Shown here in pieces: positions 1 to 10,542 of a DNA stretch of 64,000 nt. The notes beneath the pieces are model-generated. The model saw only the letters and a program-made list of their open reading frames with translations. It had not been told where the DNA came from and did not search any database. Position 1 is the first letter of the stretch. Each line of letters starts with the position of its first letter. The stretch comes from Trifolium pratense (taxonomy: Eukaryota > Streptophyta > Magnoliopsida > Fabales > Fabaceae), in assembly GCF_020283565.1 (NCBI RefSeq), contig NC_060063.1:45468856-45532855 (forward strand), given 5' to 3'. The translations under genes and the position numbers were made by a program.

Positions 1-1557
1 AAACAAATTAAATTGCTCAATAGTTCAATCAATAACTAGGAAGCTGAGTTTGAGATGAACAACTTAGTTAAGATCATATAAGAGCTATTGTGGTGTTTTC
101 ATAAGCTATCGTGGAAAGTTTATAGAAATAAGCTGAAAACAAAACTTATGAACACAGATCATAAGCTCTGTGTATAAGCTCTCACAACACAAATGTTTAT
201 GCCAATTCAATGAGCCAATCCAAATTCCTAACAAACCCTTTTGCAAGTGAAATGAAATTTTAGATGAAAAAAGAAGAAAAACAGAACCCCTAGTTGCCAC
301 ATACTACATTTACAAATTCATCCCAAAATGGCAACCAGAAACACATAGAAGGAGATTATAACTTAGATGCAATGATCTAACCAAAAAATTCAGATGCAAA
401 AGGACACTATAATTTAGCTTCTATATGGTAGCTAGAAAGGAACAAAAAAAATTGATATGAAGAAAATGTTGGGAGATTGATGACAAGAATGAACCTTGAC
501 AAGGAGGTAGAAAGTTGCAGTTCCAGAGCCATAGAACAAAGCACAATAAAAATTTGACTGTACCAACTGAAGCCATTAGAAGAACCTTGCAGGCTATAGA
601 AAAAGCACTCACTCACTCAATAAGTTTCTTCTTTCCCAACCTATAAGTGTCTGCCTCTGGTTGGTCTTGTTTTGTGTGTCCATCCTATAAATACTTTAAG
701 AAAATACTGCAATCCTAACTACCGTGTAACATAATTAAGGATAAGATAATCTATTCACTAATGTGAAATGTTAGGAGGAAAAGTAAAGTAACAACATATG
801 GACCTCTAATTCCTCCTAGAAGGTACCATTTAAAAGAATTTGAGTTCGATATTTGGTGGGAATATTCTCAGTCAGACTATTTACTTACTTCGCGTTCGAA
901 TTCTAAATTATTGGGTTCCTCTTCTCCTTGAAATCAGAGGATTAAAAAAAAAACACATGTAGCTCTTTATCACATGCCTCTTTTTTTCCTTCTGCTCTCT
1001 AAACCTAACCGTCACTGCTTTTTTCTTTTCCCATATGTATCGGAGCAGGCTGCTTTAAGTCAATGTTGATCTTGAATCACCCTTTCAAATTATTTTTCCT
1101 ATCCGTTAGTTAAAAAAGTGAGATCCATATATATTTAGTTTTTTTTTTGTATTTTTTTTTTTGTGATTTCGTTGTCTTAACGTGACATTGCATTGTTCAT
1201 TTGATTTAGGTCAAACGATTAATTTCGATCCCAATGCAGACCCAATCGATTACTTGGCATCGTCAAGTTGCAAAATCGAAGGAATGAGTCTCGAATATAG
1301 TCATATTATATTAGTAGACTTATACATTTTTCCAATTTATGCTATTGACTTGTATCTTGTGAGTTTGTTTGCAAATTCATCATTTTTATTTTTAGCGACT
1401 TTAAATTTGTGTTTAATCAATGTACCTTATCATATTTGAATGAATAAATAGGTTTATTTTTAGCTAAAAAAACATATTTAGCTCCCTACCATACGAATTC
1501 AGTTTCTTGCGATCATAAAGTTCCCAACAAACAACTATACAATAGAAACATCAGTGA
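1..1557. other. Intergenic, no gene recognised
   Basis: AT-rich DNA with short ORFs only, none with a recognisable domain. A stretch near 822-953 has a TTCGAATTC-type word and ends in a short A run, vaguely SINE-like, but it is too degenerate to call. Repeated AAGCT/AGCTT words at 80-180 resemble ends of the MITE family seen at 21.5 kb. Confidence 0.5.
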
Positions 1558-1562
1558 TCATT

Positions 1563-1909
1563 TGATGCTAGGTTCACGCGTTAGTTATCGCAAAGGAGGA
1601 ATTATACTAGAAGACAATAAAAGAGGCGGAATATAAAACTGTAAAAATAAAATACTTCATTCATATCCTCTAAGGAGGCAGCTTGTACAATTATATAGCT
1701 AGGGTTTTTCTTTCTTAGCTGCTAAGTGGACCAAAAGCTAAATGGGCTAAAAGCCTCTTGAAGGAAAGTTAAATGGGCCCAAGGCCTCTTGAAGAAAATT
1801 CAAATAACAATAAATTACTGATTACTAGACTCACTTAGAAACATAGTCCTCATCCCAATAGGGCTTCGATTTCATCCTATTGGGCCTTTGATTTGTGGGC
1901 TTGCTATCA
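1563..1909 (-). repeat. 3' LTR of gypsy element
   Basis: 347 bp, TG...CA ends, matching 7430-7776 with about two substitutions. The last codons of the polyprotein (down to 1831) run into this LTR. Immediate left flank is TCATT. Confidence 0.96.
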
Positions 1910-2973
1910 ATACTATCCGCCCCACAAGAAACCTTGTCCTCAAGGTTGGTGTTAAGTGAATGGCTGTGATTTAGTTTGAAGGGCGGTGCGGATGGGAGAA
2001 AAGTTGGATCACAAGGAGGAAAATTTGTCTTGGAAGTAGGGATTTCCAGCTGGCCTTGGGAAGTGGTGTTGTCTTGATGGGAGCGATAATTGAGACCGTT
2101 GGAAGGCATCAACGGTGAAGATGATCTTGTGACGGAAGTTGGAGGGGAAAAGAGTGCGCCACGTGGATCCACAACATGTGAAGGAATCTGCTTTTTGAGA
2201 CTTGCACAGTGATCCAACGGTGGGGAGGTAACATTGGAATTCGCTAATAAATCCAAGGGCAGAGGGTTGGTCTTTGGTGTTAAAGTATCTGCTGTAAGAT
2301 CTAGTCCCTTATCTAACGCGGCTGTACCAGTAAGAGGGATAGAAGTTTTCCCTTTCTTCATTTGGTTCTCTAAGTTAAGCTTTTGTACTTCCTTCTCTTT
2401 AGCTCTGATAGTTCCAATCTCTGGCTCCTTTTGGGTCTCATTCTCGTGAACATGGACCTCTTCTAAACACAAATCATCGTCCAACTCTGGAGGAAAAACG
2501 GAAGGTTGAGAAGAGGTTGCAGTACCATGGTAAGCACGAAGTTGGGAGACATGAACAACAGGATGAATCTTTGAGGATGATGGTAGGTCCAGTTCGTAAG
2601 CAACAACACCGATGCGACGAGTGATAGGGAAAGGTCCAAAGTATCGTTGTGATAGCTTTTGGGATGCGCGACGGTGGACGGTGTGTTGGCGGTATGGCTG
2701 TAAACGGAGCCAAACCAGATCGCCGGTAACAAAGGTACAATCTCTTCTTTTCTTATTAGCTTGAGCTTCCATCTGTTGTCTACTGCGTTTAAGATTTTCC
2801 TTCAGTTCAGTGATAATTTTCTGTCTTTCTGCTAGTGTTTGTTCGATCTCTGAGTTGCTTGACGAGCCTTGCACGTAGTCAAGGACAGAGGGAGGACTGC
2901 GGCCGTATAGAGCTTCGAACGGAGTCATCTTGATAGCTGAGTGGAAGGAAGAGTTGTACCAGTACTCTGCCAT
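1831..2973 (-). pseudogene. Integrase C-terminus with Ser/Pro-rich tail
   Basis: In frame with the preceding integrase segment across the TAG at 2992-2994. It begins with the conserved AEYWYNSSFHSAIKMTPFEA segment, then an SH3-like region (GDLVWLRLQPYR, GPFPITRRIG, HPVVHVSQLR). A typical chromodomain does not follow. Instead there is a low-complexity tail of about 200 residues rich in Ser, Pro and Asn, whose last ~26 codons lie inside the 3' LTR and end at 1831. The tail may be a degenerated or lineage-specific targeting region. Confidence 0.88.
1910..1925 (-). other. Polypurine tract, gypsy element
   Basis: The minus strand reads GTGGGGCGGATAGTAT directly before the 3' LTR. Purine-rich core and position fit a plus-strand primer. 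Confidence 0.6.
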
Positions 2974-2991
2974 GTGTAAGAACTTAAACCA

Positions 2992-4403
2992 CTAACGAGG
3001 ATGTTCACTGGTAAAACATCGTAAGTATGTCTCTAAGCTTCTGTTGACTACTTCTGTTTGTCCGTCGGTCTCCGGGTGATAAGCTGAGCTGTATTTCAGG
3101 GTCGTTCCTTGAGCTCGAAAGAGTTCTTTCCAGAAGTTGCTGAGAAAAAGAGGATCGCGGTCGGAGATGATGGACTTTGGAAGACCATGGAGGCGACAGA
3201 TCTCGGTAGAGAACCGCATGGCTATATCCTTGGCTGTGAATCGTGCAGGAAGGCCAATGAAATGAACATATTTAGTCAAACGGTCACAGATGACCCAAAC
3301 CACAGTGTGACCAAAGGAGTTAGGTAAGTGAGTGATAAAATCCATAGTAATTTCCTCCCAAACTCTATCGGGTATGTCTAATGGTTGAAGTAACCCCTGT
3401 TTCTTTGTTGGCATATATTTATTTTGTTGACACACGATACACTGCTGGATGAACTGTTTGACCTCACGATACATGCCGGGCCAGAGAAAAGATGCTGAGA
3501 TACGAGCCAGGGTTGGTTGGAGACCAGAATGGCCTGCTGTTGGTGTTGTATGGAACTCGTTGAGGATGGTAGCTCGTAGATTAGTGGTGTCTGGTACGTA
3601 TAGTCTGTTCTTGAAATAAACCAATCCCTCTTTGTAACTGTATTGCTGAGTGGGCTCCTTTGTAGTAAGAATTTGAGACACCAGATCTTGACCTTGTTTT
3701 TCTCCTTTGTAGTACTGTCTGTGTAGAAAGAAGGACCGGAACTGAAGACGAGAAGGATAACAAGAGGCCGTCTGAAACTGTATCAGTGTCTTTGCGACTC
3801 AAGGCATCTTCAACAAGGTTAGTTTTGCCCGGTTTATAAAAAATATCAAAGCTAAAACCTTGTAGTTTAGAAGTCCATTTCTGTTGTTCTGTTGTCTGTA
3901 TTGTTTGGACCAATAAACTTTTCAAACTCTTTTGATCTGTGTATATGTGAAAATGTCTTCCGATAAGATATTGACGCCATTTTTTAACTGCTTCAGTGAT
4001 GGCAAACATCTCACGAACGTACACCGAGGAAGCCTGCAGTCGATTGCACATCTTTTTGCTGAAGAACGCAATGGGGTGACCATCTTGTGCCAGAACTGCT
4101 CCAATGGCTACAGCAGAAGCATCAGTCTCTACCACGAAGGTTTTGGAGAAATCTGGTAGCACCAACACCGGAGTAGAAGTCATTTTTGTTTTTAATGTTG
4201 TAAATGCTGCTTCGGCGTCTGTATTCCATGTAAACTTAGTGGACTTTAACAAATCGGTGAGAGGAGCGGCGTGTGTGGCGTAGTGGCGGACAAACCGTCT
4301 ATAAAAACCGGTGAGGCCGAGAAATCCCCGAAGTGCCGTGAGTGAACGTGGCGATGGCCAGTCTAGAATAGCTTGAATTTTATCTGAATCCGGGGTAACA
4401 CCA
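2992..4403 (-). pseudogene. RNase H and integrase N-terminal/catalytic part
   Basis: Frame 4252-3581 holds RNase H (VVETDASAVAIGAVLAQDG, IYTDQKSLKSLL, DALSR). Near 3720 the reading passes to frame 3681-2992, with an HHCC zinc-binding segment (HTTPTAGHSGLQ then CIVCQQ) and the integrase core (TMDFITHLP, SDRDPLF, YHPETDGQTEVVNRSLE), which supplies the D,D,E residues. It stops at a TAG at 2992-2994. Downstream sequence stays in frame, so this is a single nonsense change, plausibly C-to-T in a Gln codon. The DDE triad itself appears intact. Confidence 0.92.
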
Positions 4404-7400
4404 TCAACAGAAATAATGACCTAAGTAATCAACCTTATGAACAGCAAACACACACTTAGATAATTTTGCAACAAAGAAATTTGAAGCAAGTAAATCAAGC
4501 GTAAGTTTTAAATGTAATAAATGATCAGAATAACTCCGGCTGTAAACAAGAATATCATCAAAGAAAACTAAAACAAACCGTCGTAAATATGGACGAAACA
4601 AGTCGTTCATGGCTGATTGAAAAGTAGACGGCGCATTTGTTAAGCCAAATGGCATAACCAGAAATTCATAATGGCCATCAAAAGTGCGAAAGGCTGTTTT
4701 GTGTGTGTCTTCCGGTATAACCCTAATTTGATGATAACCAGAGCGTAGGTCTATTTTCGTAAAAACAGACGCTGAACCTAACTCATCAAGTAGTTCATCG
4801 ATGGTAGGAATAGGGAAACGGTCTCGAACAGTCACAGCGTTTAGGGCACGATAATCAACGCAAAAGCGCCAAGTACCATCTTTTTTTCGAACTAGTAGGA
4901 CGGGAGAGGAGTATGGGCTATTGCTAGGAACAATAATGCCCTCTTGCAGCATGTCATGTATAATGGTGGTCGTTGCTTCCTTTTGAGAGTGGGGGTATCT
5001 GTATGGTTTCACATTGACTGGGGGTGTATTAGGTAGTAATGGGATGGAGTGATCATGTTGCCGTGATGGGGGAAGGCCGTGAAGAGTGTCAAAAACCGAT
5101 GGGTATTTTTGAAGTAATTGCCAAATGTTAGGGGGTACGGTATGGGAAATGGAGTCCAAAGTCTGTTGGGTTGTGGAGGTTGTGGCCTCTGCTGTTGGGA
5201 TGTATGAGAGCAGGTGCATTGAGGCTATTGAGTCAGTGTGTAAGAGGTGACAAATTTGGTGGTAGGTTGACTGTTGAGGGAGGTATTGAGGGTCCCCTTG
5301 AAGGGTGACCTTGTTATTGTCATGGGTGAATGAGATGGATGGGATAGAAAAATCGGCAAATATAGGGCCTAATTTGCGTAGCCATTCCATACCGAGAACA
5401 ACATCTGCTCCTTCGATAGGAAGTAGGTAAAAGGGTATGTGAAACAATTTATTTTGTAGTGTAATTGGGACATCTTGGCACAACCCTGAACACTGAATGT
5501 GAGATCCATTGCCCACCATAACTGAAAAATTTGGGATAGGTTGAGAGGGAATTTGTAAGTGCGATGCAATGCGAGGTTGTAAGATATTATGAGTGCTGCC
5601 AGTGTCTATGAGAACAGTAACTAGTAAACCATGCAATAGACCTTTGAACTTCAGGGTTTGAGGGGAAAATTTACCCGTAAGAGCTTGGGGTGATAGCTGG
5701 AAATACGTTTCATCTGCTGTCACAGTTGGTTCTGGTTCTGGATCAGATTCCACTTGTTGGTTACTGAGATCCATTGGGTCCTCAGGGTCAAGAATTAGTA
5801 ACAGATAATGACCCGTAGCGCAACGATGGCCTACTATCCATTTTTCATCACAGTTGTAGCAGAGTCCCAATGCGCGTCTTTCTTGCATTTGGGCTGGGGA
5901 AAGGCGTCTGATTGGAAGCCTTGGTGGGGTGGAGGGGGTGGGTTTAGCTGTGTTAGGTGTGGTGGATGGTTTAGCGTAATTTGGGTTGAAAGTGGTGGGC
6001 TTATTGTGCTGGGATGGGGTATTTGTATTAGTAGTTGGGATGAAGGGTCTTGGGTATTTTTGTCTGCTGTCACGTAACTTAGCTTCCACCAATTTGGCTA
6101 AACCAATGGCTTGAGAAATGTTGTAGGGTCGTTGGATGGCTAGCTCGTTTTTTATGTCATGTTGTAGTCCGGAAATAAAACAGTTAAGCATAGCATCTGC
6201 AGGTAAACCCAAAACTCTGTTTACTAGTTTTTCAAAATTTGCTTGATATTCCGAGACAGTACCAGTTTGTTTCAGTTTGAATAATTGTGCCTGATGGTTC
6301 TCATACGTTGAGGGACCAAAACGTAACTCAAGATCTCGAGAAAAAGAATGCCAATCAGATAACTGTTGGTTTTGGAACATCCATTTATACCAACTAAGAG
6401 CTTCCCCTTTCATATAGAAAGCAGCCATTGTCATTCGATTTTCTAACGGAACATTATAAAATAGGAAAAATTGTTCTGCTTGAAAAAGCCAATCCAAAGC
6501 ATTTGTTCCATCAAAAGTACTCATTTCGATCTTAGGGTTACGAAATTGGGGTTGTGGGCTGTTATGTGAATGCGGTAAGGATGAATGATGCAAAAAATTT
6601 GGGTAAGGTGGAAATAGTGGTGGTGGGGGTGTGTAGTTTGGTGGGGGTGTGTAATTTGGGTAAGTTGTTGGTGTGGAAGTACCCTTAGGTTGTGAAGGTG
6701 GTGGTGGAAAAGGTGGCGGTGGGGGGTAAATAGAGGTGTTCATGATAGGTGGGGTATAAGTACCAATTTGGTAAGGTGGTTGTAATGGAGTGGTAATGGT
6801 TGTAGTGGGAAAAATTGGGATATTAGGAATGGTTGGTAGGGTAAAAGGAATGGTAGTGGTGTGCAGAGGTGTTTGAATGGGAGTTGAAAGAAAGTTTTGA
6901 GTTGTGTGGTTAAGTGGTAGGGTGAGTGGGGGAGGTGTGGTGTGAATAGGGATGTGTATGGGTGTTGGGGTAGGGTTAAGAATAATTTCATAACCAGGCG
7001 GTACTGATGGAGAAGGGAGGATACCTGCTTCGGTGAAAACGTTGGTGGTGGTAGTGCTGGTCGCGGCGGCGGTCACCGTGACTGCTGAATCCGGTTCAGT
7101 TGTGTCGCAGACTGCTGCGTAAACTGTGGATGTTGCTGCTGGTGTAGTGGTCGCGGTTGCTGCAGGAGTAACAAAAGCTTTGAATGCGTCTGCAATGAAT
7201 ATTGCTGAAAAGAGTGTTGTTGGGTGTCAAACCTGGTGTGTAGAACTCCCAACTCTTCAGCTAAACGGTTGTTGGTGTCTGCAATGGCTGTGTTCACCTC
7301 ACCCAAGCTTGCGGTCAAGCGGCTGTTTGTTTCTTCGAATTGTTGAGTGACTGCCTGAATAGATTCATCAAGGTCTTTGTTGGTGGGATTCGAGGTTCTA

Positions 7401-7405
7401 GGCAT
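4404..7405 (-). pseudogene. Gag-protease-RT part of gypsy polyprotein
   Basis: Two overlapping frames. 7405-7073 (110 aa) opens with an ATG just after the PBS and looks like a helical, Gln-rich Gag N-terminus. 7076-4404 (890 aa, entered through a GTG, so really a frame change) continues with a long Pro/Thr-rich stretch, a retrotransposon Gag domain ([15 protein letters not shown]), a zinc knuckle ([14 protein letters not shown]), an aspartic protease (LIDTGSTHN) and reverse transcriptase ([18 protein letters not shown] in place of YxDD). The frame ends at 4404 just after DYLGHYF with a premature stop, where the RT connection region continues in another frame. Family assignment is secure; the copy is inactive. 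Confidence 0.93.
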
Positions 7406-7410
7406 GGTTC

Positions 7411-7428
7411 AAATCGATGAAAGCACCA
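7411..7428 (-). other. Primer binding site, gypsy element
   Basis: One base inside the 5' LTR the minus strand reads TGGTGCTTTCATCGATTT, the TGG-starting form expected of a site complementary to a tRNA 3' end. The tRNA species was not identified. The first gag ATG (7405) follows within a few bases. Confidence 0.7.
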
Positions 7429-7429
7429 A

Positions 7430-7776
7430 TGATGCTAGGTTCACGCGTTAGTTATCGCAAAGGAGGAATTATACTAGAAGACAATAAAAGAGGCGGAATA
7501 TAAAACTGTAAAAATAAAATACTTCATTCATATCCTCTAAGGAGGCAGCTTGTACAATTATATAGCTAGGGTTTTTCTTTCTTAGCTGCTAAGTGGACCA
7601 AAAGCTAAATGGGCTAAAAGCCTCTTGAAGGAAAGTTAAATGGGCCCAAGGCCTCTTGAAGGAAATTCAAATAACAATAAATTACTGATTACTAGACTCA
7701 CTTAGAAACATAGTCCCCATCCCAATAGGGCTTCGATTTCATCCTATTGGGCCTTTGATTTGTGGGCTTGCTATCA
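7430..7776 (-). repeat. 5' LTR of gypsy element
   Basis: 347 bp, TG...CA ends, near-identical to the left LTR. It is the 5' LTR because the coding region and PBS lie to its left on the minus strand. Right flank repeats TCATT. Confidence 0.96.
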
Positions 7777-7944
7777 TCATTCCATCAGGATCAGACAATC
7801 TAAATTCAAGTTTATCGAATCTTATCCAAACAGTAATTTTTTTTGTCAATAATTTTTTTGTCAAACAATATTCGAACGGTTATTGATATACCGAATGCGT
7901 GTTTCAAAAATCAGAATTACATTTCTAATTATACTCAAAAAAAC

Positions 7945-8377
7945 GAGTTGAGATCAGCTCCATTAGTATATCCTCCTTTTCCTCCATTAGTTTCCTAGAT
8001 CTGTGACATGTGGCAATAAAACAAATCAACGGTTCAGGTTAAAAAAGAAAAAAATTGAAAGAAACATGTAAACTCTTTGCTAATCATTCACCACTATCAT
8101 CTCCTTATTCCTTGCTAATCAATCACGTCCATCTTCTTCTTCTTCTTCCCTTACACAATTTCACTATTAGGATTCCTTGCTAATCATTCACCGCCGTCAT
8201 CTCCTTGCAACTCGCCGCTGAAATCAAACTCTCCGTCTGTCTCAACACCATTCTCCGCCATCACCTCTCTTTGTCACTACCAGCACCGCTCGCTGTCACC
8301 CTCTCTATCCGTTTCGCCGTCGTCGCCGTCATTTTCACAGTTTCAGTTTAACGGTAAATGGTGATTGATACATTAGT
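7945..8377 (+). repeat. Left TIR of MULE
   Basis: 433 bp, starting GAGTTGAGATCAGC and inversely matching 18186-17758 with few mismatches and small indels. The inner part is pyrimidine-rich on this strand with many CCG/CGCCG words. In MULEs the TIR commonly carries the transposase promoter. Confidence 0.93.
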
Positions 8378-8403
8378 GATTTGATACATTAAAATGTTAA
8401 TAA

Positions 8404-8822
8404 TGTTGGGGATTAACCCAAAACAAAGAGCACTGAAGGATGATAGATGAAAGATGAATGAATAATGAATTTAGAATAAGCAGAAATTGAATAAAGGAAA
8501 AAGTTAAATCTTATTCTTCCACAAAGGGCCTTATTTGTTTATATACAATAGGTGGTTACTTCAAATGCAAGTAACTGCATAACTACCTAGGACAAACAAA
8601 ACGTAACTGAATTATAACTGTACAAAACTAACTAACTAACTCTAAAAAGCTAAGTAAAACAGAAACGCGTATCAGAACAAGCAAAACAATGCTTCAGAGC
8701 TTATGTCAGCTTCAGAGGTTGAAGCATTGGTTGAAGCACCGGTTCAGAGGTTGAAGCATTGGTTGAAGCACCGGTTCAGAGGTTATAATGCTTCAGAGCT
8801 TGAATTACCAATCAAACCAATA
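8404..8822 (-). repeat. 3' LTR of nested copia
   Basis: 419 bp, near-identical to 12983-13401. Towards the right it contains two direct copies of a ~30-bp unit built on GGTTGAAGCATTGG and AAGCACCGGTTCAGA. Confidence 0.96.
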
Positions 8823-8831
8823 CTCCTCCTT
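8823..8831 (-). other. Polypurine tract, nested copia
   Basis: The minus strand reads AAGGAGGAG immediately before the 3' LTR. Confidence 0.75.
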
Positions 8832-10539
8832 AAGACAAGCTATCGAAGCATACAATCCCTATTTCCCTCCTGAGCTTGAGAAACTGATCTCTCTTCACAG
8901 CCTTAGTCATTATATCAGCTTGTTGATTGTTAGTGGAACAATACTCCAAGCTTAACTTTCCTTTGTTGACTTGGTCCCTAAGGAAGTGAAATCTTGTCTC
9001 AATGTGTTTACTTTTACCATGGCTAACAGGATTTTTAGCCAAGTTAATTGCTGATTTGTTGTCAATCTTCAGCATTACTGTGATGTTGTCAATGATCTTC
9101 ATTTCATTGAGAAGTGATTGTAGCCAATTAGCTTGACAAGCAGCCAAGGATCCTGCAACGTATTTTGCTTCACAGCTAGAGAGAGCAATCACTGACTGCT
9201 TCTTAGAACACCATGAGACTGGTGCATTTTGGAATTTAAACAGATAACCACTTGTACTCCTCTTGTCTACTTTGTCTCCACACCAATTAGCATCAGAGAA
9301 TCCATTTAATTCAAGTTTCACACTATCTTTTGAATATGGAAATAGCACACCATAGTGTATTGTGCCATTGATGTATCTGAGTATCCTCTTAGCAGCCAGT
9401 AGATGAGGCTTCAGTGGTTTGCTCATAAACCTGCTTACATAGCCAACTGCATAGCTAATATTAGGTCTAGTTTGACACAAGTACCTTAGTGAACCAATCA
9501 ATTGTCTGAATATAGTAGAGTCCACAGTATCACTGTTTTCATCTACTTCCAGCTTAAGTCTTGTGTCTGCAGGTGTAACTGATGAATTGCAATCAAGCAT
9601 TTCAAACTTTCTCAAAATCTCAATGGCATATTTTGCTTGATGCAGTATCACCCCCTTTGCAGTATATAACAGCTCCATTCCTAAGAAATAGGTGAGTTTT
9701 CCCAAGTCGGTCATTTCAAATTCACTCTTCATCTGTGATTTGAAATTTTCAATCTCTGCTAGTGAGCTTCCAGTCACTAACAAGTCATCAACATACAAAC
9801 ATATGATTAACATATGCTTGTTCTCACTGTATTTAACATACACACCATATTCCACACTACATTTCACAAATCCTTGTACAACAAAGAATTGGTCAATTCT
9901 CTTGTTCCAAGCTCTTGGAGCTTGTTTCAAACCATACAAAGCTTTGTTCAGTTTCAGCACTTTATCTTCTTTACCTTTCAATTCAAAACCAGGTGGTTGC
10001 TTGACATATACATCTTCTTCCAATGGTCCATTTAAGAATGCTGACTTTACATCTAAATGGAATAAAGGCCATCTTCTGCTACAAGCTAGTGCAATAACCA
10101 GCCTTATAGTTTCATGCCTTGCCACAGGAGAGAACACTTCATCATAGTCTAGGCCTTGCTTTTGCAGAAAACCTTTGGCCACAAGCCTTGCCTTGTACTT
10201 GATTACTTGGCCCTCAGGATTTTGCTTCACTTTGTACACCCACTTCACATCAATTGCTCTTTTATCTGAAGGTAGCTTGCACAGGTCCCATGTCTTATTC
10301 TTTTCAATTGACTTTAGCTCATCAATCATTGCTTCTAACCACACTTTACTCTTTAGTGCACTCTTGACATCTAAAGGTTCAGTGTCTGCAAGCATAGCAT
10401 AATGCACAATGTCACCCTCATTGTCTACAGCATTATCTGGAACCATCTCACAATCTGCTAACCTTCTTGGAATCTGAGTAACTCTGTGAGGTCTTGATGT
10501 CATATGAACTCTATCATCATCATCACTTGAGGTGTGCAT
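8830..10539 (-). pseudogene. Copia reverse transcriptase-RNase H segment
   Basis: 569 codons in the same frame as the upstream segment, beginning at an ATG two codons after the TAA. RT shows KWVYKVKQNPEGQ, KARLVAKGF, LDVKSAFLNGPLEEDVYVKQ, ALYGLKQAPRAWN and the catalytic CLYVDDLLVTG. RNase H shows GFSDANWCGDKVDKRSTSGY, SSCEAKYVAGS, IDNKSAINLAKNP and the C-terminal HFLRDQVNKG. It stops at 8830, one base outside the PPT. All core motifs are intact. Confidence 0.95.
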
Positions 10540-10542
10540 ATT

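Larger units (their letters stand above)
1563..7776 (-). mobile_element. Ty3/gypsy LTR retrotransposon, degenerate coding
   Basis: A complete element on the minus strand: two 347-bp LTRs, a PBS-like site next to the right (5') LTR, a PPT next to the left (3') LTR, and gag-protease-RT-RNase H-integrase order. The 5-bp target duplication TCATT lies at 1558-1562 and 7777-7781. The LTRs differ at about 2 of 347 positions, so insertion is recent. The polyprotein is nevertheless split by frame changes near 7075, 4405-4420 and 3720 and by a stop at 2992-2994, so this copy cannot make a full product. Domain order and motifs place it in Ty3/gypsy; the lineage is not resolved because no clear chromodomain is seen. 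Confidence 0.96.

Noticed and set aside
1182..1439. 85-aa plus-strand ORF
   Set aside because: AT-rich, no domain, no splice or promoter context.
5808..6077. Plus-strand ORF of 89 aa within the gypsy element
   Set aside because: Antisense shadow of the Gag region; Trp/Gly-rich translation is an artefact of the Pro-rich coding strand.
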